A stretch of 64,000 nt of DNA from Microbacterium sp. SORGH_AS_0969 (GTDB lineage: Bacteria; Actinomycetota; Actinomycetes; Actinomycetales; Microbacteriaceae), in assembly GCF_030818255.1 (NCBI RefSeq), contig NZ_JAUTAG010000001.1:3348001-3412000 (forward strand). Direction: 5' to 3'. A program made the translations under genes and the position numbers. Numbering within the stretch: the first letter of the stretch is position 1; the number at the start of each line of letters is the position of its first letter. The notes under the pieces are model-generated. The model was not told the origin of the DNA. It did not search any database and worked only from the letters and a program-made list of their open reading frames with translations. Shown here in pieces: positions 59,528 to 64,000 of this stretch.

Positions 59528-60271
59528 ATGATCCACACGCTCCGCGCCGAATGGACCAAGGCGCTCACTCTTCGAAGCATTCAAGGCACGATCGCTGCCG
59601 CGCTCCTCGTCCCCCCTGTCCTCGCGTTCGCCTCTGCGCTCGCCTTCGACGGCGAAGCGTCAACGGCGGCGTCGTTCTCCATCGAGTCTCACGGGTTCGA
59701 AACCGCCGGGTTCGGGCAGCCGCTAATCATTCTGCTCGCAGCTCTCGTGGCCGGAACCGAGTACATCGACGCACAGCTCGCCACCACTCTGACGGCCACA
59801 CCCCGGCGGGGGCGTGTGCTCGGGGCGAAGTTCATCGTGACCGCGGTAGCGGCGGTGGCTGTCGGCATCGTCGCCACGAGCGCTGCCGTGCTCCTCGAAC
59901 ACGCGGCACTCGGTGAACACGGTCTTTCCGTCAGTGGGTTCACGGCGGGCATGGGGTGGAACCTGGTCGGCGTTGCCGTGAACTATGCGCTGATCGGGCT
60001 CATCGCCGCAGCCGTCACCGTCCTGGCCCGCACGTTCATCGTGACGCTCGTCGTACTCGTGCCTCTGGTTCTCGGGCTGACGATCTCTTGGCTGGGCCCC
60101 GTTCCGGCGTTGAGATTTCTGCCCGATCTCGCCGGACTGCAGCTCCTCACCGACTACCCGGGAGTCGGACTCCTCGACCCGATACCCGGGGCAGTCGTCA
60201 TGGCAGCCTGGGCAGCGTTGCTCTGCATCGCGTCGTGGCTCGTCTTCCGTAGGCGCGACACCACGGGCTGA
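59528..60271 (+). CDS. ABC-2 type permease, second copy
   Basis: A 247-residue permease of the same family as the preceding gene, starting MIHTLRAEWTKALTLRSIQG. The matching segment FETAGFGQPLIILLAALVAG and the following QLATTLTATPRRGRVLGAK show the gene duplication. Six transmembrane helices. The two permeases with one ATPase would form a heterodimeric exporter. Confidence 0.88.
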   Translation: MIHTLRAEWTKALTLRSIQGTIAAALLVPPVLAFASALAFDGEASTAASFSIESHGFETAGFGQPLIILLAALVAGTEYIDAQLATTLTATPRRGRVLGAKFIVTAVAAVAVGIVATSAAVLLEHAALGEHGLSVSGFTAGMGWNLVGVAVNYALIGLIAAAVTVLARTFIVTLVVLVPLVLGLTISWLGPVPALRFLPDLAGLQLLTDYPGVGLLDPIPGAVVMAAWAALLCIASWLVFRRRDTTG

Positions 60272-60344
60272 GACTCGCGCCAGCAGCCCACCACCCGGGC
60301 GGGGCCGAGTGCACACGCACGAGGTCGATCTCGCCGACGAAGAA

Positions 60345-60380
60345 GGCCCGAAATCTCCGCGTTCCGCGTGATTCCGGGCC
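60345..60380 (-). terminator. Terminator of tRNA-Val(CAC)
   Basis: GGCCCGAAATC / GATTCCGGGCC imperfect stem with an inner CGCG/CGCG pair, followed by TTCTTCG on the minus strand. Confidence 0.8.
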
Positions 60381-60385
60381 TCCAG

Positions 60386-60461
60386 TGGTGGGCGATACCA
60401 GACTCGAACTGATGACCTCTTCCGTGTGAAGGAAGCGCGCTACCAACTGCGCCAATCGCCC
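60386..60461 (-). tRNA. tRNA-Val (anticodon CAC)
   Basis: Cloverleaf: acceptor GGGCGAT/ATCGCCC, anticodon stem CTTCC/GGAAG with loop TTCACAC, T-arm with GTTCGAGTC. The 3' CCA is encoded. Anticodon CAC reads GUG. Confidence 0.93.
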
Positions 60462-60549
60462 GCATCCCGAACGGGACTCATCGATCGTACCGGATGCCAC
60501 GACGTGCTCCGAACCACGCCGTCGAGACACACCCGGGGCGCGCCTGGTT

Positions 60550-60577
60550 TTGCACCCGTGCCCAGATCGGGTAATGT
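60550..60577 (+). promoter_or_regulatory. Promoter of the tRNA-Gly-Cys-Val cluster
   Basis: TTGCAC (60550-60555), 16-nt spacer, TAATGT (60572-60577), about 37 nt before tRNA-Gly. Confidence 0.6.
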
Positions 60578-60613
60578 CTTACAAGTGCTCGGGGCAAGCC
60601 CCGAAAACGAAAT

Positions 60614-60685
60614 GCGGATGTAGCGCAGTGGTAGCGCATCACCTTGCCAAGGTGAGGGTCGCGAGTTCGAATCTCGTCATCCGCT
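60614..60685 (+). tRNA. tRNA-Gly (anticodon GCC)
   Basis: Acceptor GCGGATG/CATCCGC, anticodon loop TTGCCAA, T-arm GAGTTCGAATCTC. CCA not encoded. Confidence 0.94.
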
Positions 60686-60750
60686 CGAGTGAAGGGATCT
60701 TCGTCAGGGAAACCGACGAGAGATCACGACACGTGGGTCGAACCACACAC

Positions 60751-60821
60751 GGTGGCGTGGCCGAGCGGCTAGGCACCGGCCTGCAAAGCCGTTTACACGG
60801 GTTCGAATCCCGTCGCCACCT
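60751..60821 (+). tRNA. tRNA-Cys (anticodon GCA)
   Basis: Acceptor GGTGGCG/CGCCACC, anticodon loop CTGCAAA, T-arm GGGTTCGAATCCC. CCA not encoded. Confidence 0.94.
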
Positions 60822-60848
60822 CGCTTCATAACTGAACAGCCTGTATAG

Positions 60849-60920
60849 GCGCGATTGGCGCAGCGGTAGCGCGCTTCCCTGACACGGAAGAGGTCACTGG
60901 TTCGATCCCAGTATCGCGCA
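60849..60920 (+). tRNA. tRNA-Val (anticodon GAC)
   Basis: Acceptor GCGCGAT/ATCGCGC, anticodon stem CTTCC/GGAAG with loop CTGACAC, T-arm TGGTTCGATCCCA. Its anticodon arm is nearly identical to tRNA-Val(CAC) on the other strand. Confidence 0.93.
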
Positions 60921-60927
60921 CCGAATG

Positions 60928-60953
60928 AAACCCCCGGTTCCGCCGGGGGTTTT
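60928..60953 (+). terminator. Terminator of the tRNA cluster
   Basis: AAACCCCCGG / CCGGGGGTTT stem with loop TTCCG, followed by TCTCGTT. Confidence 0.9.
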
Positions 60954-61019
60954 CTCGTTCCCGCTGCTGTCGCTCGCGCGACAGCGGCGATGTCGGCGGG
61001 TCATGGCATCCTGTCTTCT

Positions 61020-61391
61020 ATGGAGGAGCTTCAGGATTCGCCCCCGCGTCGATCGCGTGAGCAGCTCGAAGAGTGGGTGCAGGAGTTCAAAAATCAGGGC
61101 CACATCGTGGCGGGGGCCCTTCGAGTCGCCCAGCAAGAAGACGCCGACGGTCAAGACACCGGGCTCGTCGTGATGAGCCTGCGCAATGCGAAGGCGTCGA
61201 TCTACATGCAGCCGCGCGGCTACGACGACCCCGTGTGGGAAGCGACGCTCACGGGGCGCCCCGAAGATCTCACGCTCTCGATCCACGACATTGCTTCGCT
61301 CGCGGCCGAGCTCGTGATCGCCGGCAACCTCTGTTCGTTCCTCCAGTGGAAGTCGCTCGAGTGGGACCGCCAGAGCGGAACGCACGGCTGA
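61020..61391 (+). CDS. Conserved hypothetical protein
   Basis: A 123-residue soluble protein: acidic helical N-terminus (SREQLEEWVQEFKNQG), then a mixed section with VVMSLRNAKASIYMQPRGY and an Ala-rich helix LTLSIHDIASLAAELVIAG. I do not recognise a named family, but the composition and codon use are those of a real gene. ATG at 61020 (MEELQDS) chosen over an in-frame ATG at 60990. Function unknown. Confidence 0.75.
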   Translation: MEELQDSPPRRSREQLEEWVQEFKNQGHIVAGALRVAQQEDADGQDTGLVVMSLRNAKASIYMQPRGYDDPVWEATLTGRPEDLTLSIHDIASLAAELVIAGNLCSFLQWKSLEWDRQSGTHG

Positions 61392-61456
61392 TCCGTATCG
61401 AGCCCGTGCGCCGCAAGTCCCCCACGCCGGCCCGCCACGGCGGCTAGCGTGTTCGC

Positions 61457-61870
61457 ATGACCGTTCCCGACACGCACTGGCGTGAGATCGCCGCGTCGCC
61501 GTTCGTCTCGCTCGGAACCTTCCGTCGCAACGGGGCCGAGGTCGCCGTCCCCGTCTGGATCGCGCGCGACGGCGACGAGCTCGTCGTCACGAGCGAACGC
61601 AACACCGGCAAGGTGAAGCGCTTGCGCAACGACCCTCGCGTCACGCTCCGCCCCTGCAGTCGCATGGGAGCAGTGGAACCGGATGCCATCACGGTCACGG
61701 CGCGGGGACGAGTCGCCGGCCCCGCGACCGACGAACCGCGCGCGGACTCGGCACTGCGTCGGAAGTACGGTCTGCAGTACCGCGCGATCCTCGGATTCGA
61801 GGCGCTGGTGCGCAAGATCCAGAGACGTCCGGGCGACCGGGTGATCCTCCGCATCAGTCGCGGAGACTGA
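61457..61870 (+). CDS. PPOX-class oxidoreductase, probably F420- or flavin-dependent
   Basis: A 137-residue split-barrel protein of the pyridoxamine-phosphate-oxidase-like superfamily: PFVSLGTFRRNGAEVAVPVW, GELVVTSERN-type strand, KVKRLRNDPRVTLRPC, the layout of the 'PPOX class F420-dependent' group. No membrane or signal segment. TAGCGT (61445-61450) is 6 nt before the ATG, a leaderless start. Confidence 0.82.
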   Translation: MTVPDTHWREIAASPFVSLGTFRRNGAEVAVPVWIARDGDELVVTSERNTGKVKRLRNDPRVTLRPCSRMGAVEPDAITVTARGRVAGPATDEPRADSALRRKYGLQYRAILGFEALVRKIQRRPGDRVILRISRGD

Positions 61871-62064
61871 CGCTCCATCGGGACGCCGCGGGCCGCCACA
61901 CGCCGCAGGGTGTACCCGAACCGCAGTCTCGCGCAAGGGGGTTTGCCGTTCTCGCCGAGTCGCGAAAGGTTGCTGGAAAGCGGCTGGCACCCCCGGCATC
62001 CGCGTCCCCCTTCTTCTCGCCGGAAGATGCGCGGTGCGACGAGGTGCCGGCGACGAGGTTCCGC

Positions 62065-62448
62065 ATGGGCAAGTTCATCTACGACGGCAACACGAAGATG
62101 GAGTTCGAGGACCGGCTCCTGGCGCACCTGCAGGCGGTCATCATGGCCAAGGTTCGACGCGGGGAGAGCTTCCCGTTCACCTGGAAGGATGACATCAGCA
62201 CCGGGGGCGGGCGCACGACCGTGTACATCCACCCGAACGTCTCGCTGGTGTTCAAGTACCACGGGAGTCGAACCCCACAGTTGAGCGCACCGTGGCTGCA
62301 CGCTCTGACGTACAACGCCAACTCGGGTCGTGGACTCTACGTCATCCCGGAGCCCGAGGAGTTCACACCGCGAGAGAGCATGCAGCGGGAGGAGATGGTC
62401 TTCCGCGAGGTACCGAACGAACCGATGGCCTCGGATGCGCACTCCTGA
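62065..62448 (+). CDS. DUF7882 family protein
   Basis: A 127-residue protein starting MGKFIYDGNTKMEFEDRLLA, with FPFTWKDD, GGGRTTVYIHPNVSLVFKYHG and a C-terminal PEEFTPRE. This short family (DUF7882, sometimes mislabelled as DNA ligase) is restricted to Microbacteriaceae and relatives; function unknown. GAGG stands 7 nt before the ATG. 61871-62064 holds no gene. Confidence 0.85.
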   Translation: MGKFIYDGNTKMEFEDRLLAHLQAVIMAKVRRGESFPFTWKDDISTGGGRTTVYIHPNVSLVFKYHGSRTPQLSAPWLHALTYNANSGRGLYVIPEPEEFTPRESMQREEMVFREVPNEPMASDAHS

Positions 62449-62487
62449 CCGGGAATATCGACTCCCGCGGCGCGGGTTGTCGCTCTC

Positions 62488-62880
62488 ATGAGCGACTGGA
62501 CCGAGGCCAAGCCCTTCTTCGAGACGACCGCCGTCGCGCACCTCGCGACACTCATGCGCGACGGTTCCCCGCACTCGACCCCGCTCTGGGTGGGCGTGGA
62601 CGGCGAGCGGCTGATGTTCTTCACCGAGATCGACGCCCTGAAGGACCGGAACCTGCGCCGCGATCCGCGCGTGGCGATCTCGGTGACCGGCGCCGACAAC
62701 CCGTACTCGATGGCGTTCGTCCGCGGGGAGGCCGTCGAGCGATTGGAGGGTGACGAGGCTCTGCCGTACGTCGACCGCATCTCGTATCTGTACGAGGGAC
62801 GCCCCTACGGAATGCGGGAGGGCCTCGCCGTGTGGTTCATCGAACCGCGTAAGGCGTGGTCTCGCACCTACGAGGACTGA
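62488..62880 (+). CDS. PPOX-class oxidoreductase (TIGR03618-like)
   Basis: A 130-residue split-barrel protein: AVAHLATLMRDGSPHSTPLW, ERLMFFTEIDALKDRNLRRD, VAISVTGADNPYSMAFVRG, and a tail AVWFIEPRKAWSRTYED. Similar to F420/FMN-binding oxidoreductases; the second member of this superfamily within 1.5 kb. Its stop is 3 bp from the convergent transporter gene. Confidence 0.85.
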   Translation: MSDWTEAKPFFETTAVAHLATLMRDGSPHSTPLWVGVDGERLMFFTEIDALKDRNLRRDPRVAISVTGADNPYSMAFVRGEAVERLEGDEALPYVDRISYLYEGRPYGMREGLAVWFIEPRKAWSRTYED

Positions 62881-62883
62881 GCC

Positions 62884-64000
62884 TCACAGCGCGAGAGGGA
62901 GCACCCCCAGCACGAGGATGAGCGGGGCGATCACCGCGCCGAGCACGATGAAGCGCCCCCACTTCACCTCGACGCCGGCCGCGACCAGACGATCGTGCCA
63001 GAGGAGGGTCGCGAGAGACGCCCACGGCGTCACGATCGGCCCCGCATTCACACCGATGAGCAGCGCTGCAAGGCGCGCGGGGGAGCCCGCGACCGATTCG
63101 AGCGCAAGGTAGGCGGGAAGGTTGTTGATCCCGTTCGCTGCCAGAGCGCCCACGCCGGCGACCTGCCAGAGCGAGACGAGGTCGTCGCCCGTCCCGGCCA
63201 GCACCGAGGTGACTCGACCAATGCCGAGGGCTTCCAGTGCACCCACGGCGAGGAACAGGCCGCCGGCGAACACCAGCAGCGACCACGGTACGAGACGAAT
63301 CCCTAGCCCCGCCGGCGCGCGCCACGCGAACGCCGCCAGGAGGACGACCGCGGCGCCGACCGCCGGCATCCACGGTTCCAGGCCGACCACCAGCAGCGGA
63401 AGCAGGGCGACCGTCACCACGGCCGAGACGCGCAGGAGGATCGGATCGGAGACAGTGGGGGAGGCGGCATCCGGGTAGGTCTTCGGGAGACGGCGGAGGA
63501 ACACCAGCGTCAGCACCGAGACCGAGACGGCGATCGCGATCAGCGCCGACGGCCCGAGCAGAGCGAGGAAGGCGACCGGGTCGTGTCCACCCCCGAGGGC
63601 TTCGGATGCCAACAGGTTGGTGAGGTTCGACACCGGGAGCACGAGCGAGGCGGTGTTCGCGAGCACGACGGTCACGAAGGCGAAGGGGAGCGGGTCGAGC
63701 TTGCGCGCCACGGCCATCGAGACCACGACCGGCGTCAGCAGCACCGCTGTCGTGTCGAGCGAGAGGAACGCCGTGGCGACCGTCGCGAGCGCCACGACGA
63801 GCACCCACAGCCACACCGTGCGACCGCGCGCGACACGGGCCAGGCGGGCGGCCACGACGTCGAAGAGTCCGGCTTTGGATGCCAGCTCCGCCACGATCGT
63901 GACGGCGACGACGAACAGCAGGATCGGCCAGACGCGGTCGGCCACGGCGAGGGCGTCATCCGCGGGGAAGACGCCGGTGAGCAGCGCGATGATCCCGAGG
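62884..64000 (-). CDS. ArsB/NhaD-type permease, partial (5' end beyond window)
   Basis: The visible 371 residues form about ten transmembrane helices: FLSLDTTAVLLTPVVVSMAV, ANTASLVLPVSNLTNLLAS, NGINNLPAYLALESVAG, and a final hydrophobic end. These match the ArsB/NhaD ion-transporter superfamily (arsenite efflux or anion/Na+ symport). The reading frame continues through the right edge with no convincing start, so the N-terminus is missing. Metal specificity cannot be told from this part. Confidence 0.85.
   Translation of the reverse strand, partial: LGIIALLTGVFPADDALAVADRVWPILLFVVAVTIVAELASKAGLFDVVAARLARVARGRTVWLWVLVVALATVATAFLSLDTTAVLLTPVVVSMAVARKLDPLPFAFVTVVLANTASLVLPVSNLTNLLASEALGGGHDPVAFLALLGPSALIAIAVSVSVLTLVFLRRLPKTYPDAASPTVSDPILLRVSAVVTVALLPLLVVGLEPWMPAVGAAVVLLAAFAWRAPAGLGIRLVPWSLLVFAGGLFLAVGALEALGIGRVTSVLAGTGDDLVSLWQVAGVGALAANGINNLPAYLALESVAGSPARLAALLIGVNAGPIVTPWASLATLLWHDRLVAAGVEVKWGRFIVLGAVIAPLILVLGVLPLAL

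Noticed and set aside
60966-60985. CTGTCGCTCGCGCGACAG palindrome as an operator
   Set aside because: Short GC-rich dyads like this occur by chance and it has no phase with the -10 of the next gene.

Overview
The window is high-GC chromosomal DNA from an actinobacterium, most likely Microbacterium or a close relative in Microbacteriaceae. The support is the gene set and order: DUF3000/DUF3093/DUF3159/DUF3710/DUF4191/DUF4193 proteins, SepH, ppgK, glnA1-glnE-glnA2, actinobacterial SigA with an acidic/lysine-rich N-terminus, group-typical small proteins (DUF7882, DUF7455, DUF2277), and many GTG starts with a TAnnnT box 6-9 nt upstream. It is almost entirely core genome; no IS element, prophage or CRISPR array was seen.

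Layout. 1-2.06 kb: a minus-strand, translationally coupled cassette of WXG/ESX-like secreted proteins, cut by the window edge. 2.1-5.5 kb: zinc-ribbon coiled-coil protein, an exonuclease/polymerase of family A, RNase P RNA and a DUF732 lipoprotein. 5.5-15.9 kb: ppgK and the nitrogen block glnA2-glnE ... glnA1 (with acyl-CoA ligase, DUF2277 and a lipoprotein between), then an RDD protein and DUF4191. 16-23.5 kb: a membrane protein, the 2-oxoacid dehydrogenase genes sucB (frameshifted here) and lpdA, pepA, and a PAC2 protein. 23.5-29 kb: sigA coupled to an F420 gamma-glutamyl ligase homologue, an ATP-grasp gene divergent from a two-gene alanine-racemase-like pair, and a DUF7455 protein. 29-44 kb: convergent parE/parC, a phosphodiesterase, sepH, DUF4193/DUF3093, dut-DUF3710-DUF3159, acnA and dxs. 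44-53.5 kb: fadB/fadA, rnd-DUF3000, a hydrolase, sufE-sseA, zapE. 53.6-60.3 kb: amt, a solitary MazF-like protein, an ASCH protein, and a histidine kinase/response regulator/ABC transporter module. 60.3-64 kb: four tRNA genes, small flavin-type oxidoreductases, DUF7882 and a partial ArsB/NhaD-type transporter.

The most interesting object is at 26.05-28.79 kb: two overlapping genes each encode part of an alanine-racemase fold, one keeping the PLP lysine but lacking the catalytic tyrosine, the other keeping the tyrosine but lacking the lysine and most of the barrel. They look like the two halves of an obligate heteromeric racemase, sharing a 45-bp divergent promoter region with an ATP-grasp ligase. 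I infer a D-amino-acid making and attaching unit, possibly for the D-diamino-acid bridge of group B peptidoglycan. Other notable points are a single-base frameshift in sucB, GlnR-like boxes before glnA1 and amt, a perfect 24-bp palindrome before acnA, a dispersed repeat forming the tip of an RNase P RNA helix, a compound hairpin repeat after dxs, and a heptamer (GGATGCC) that seems to override codon preference.
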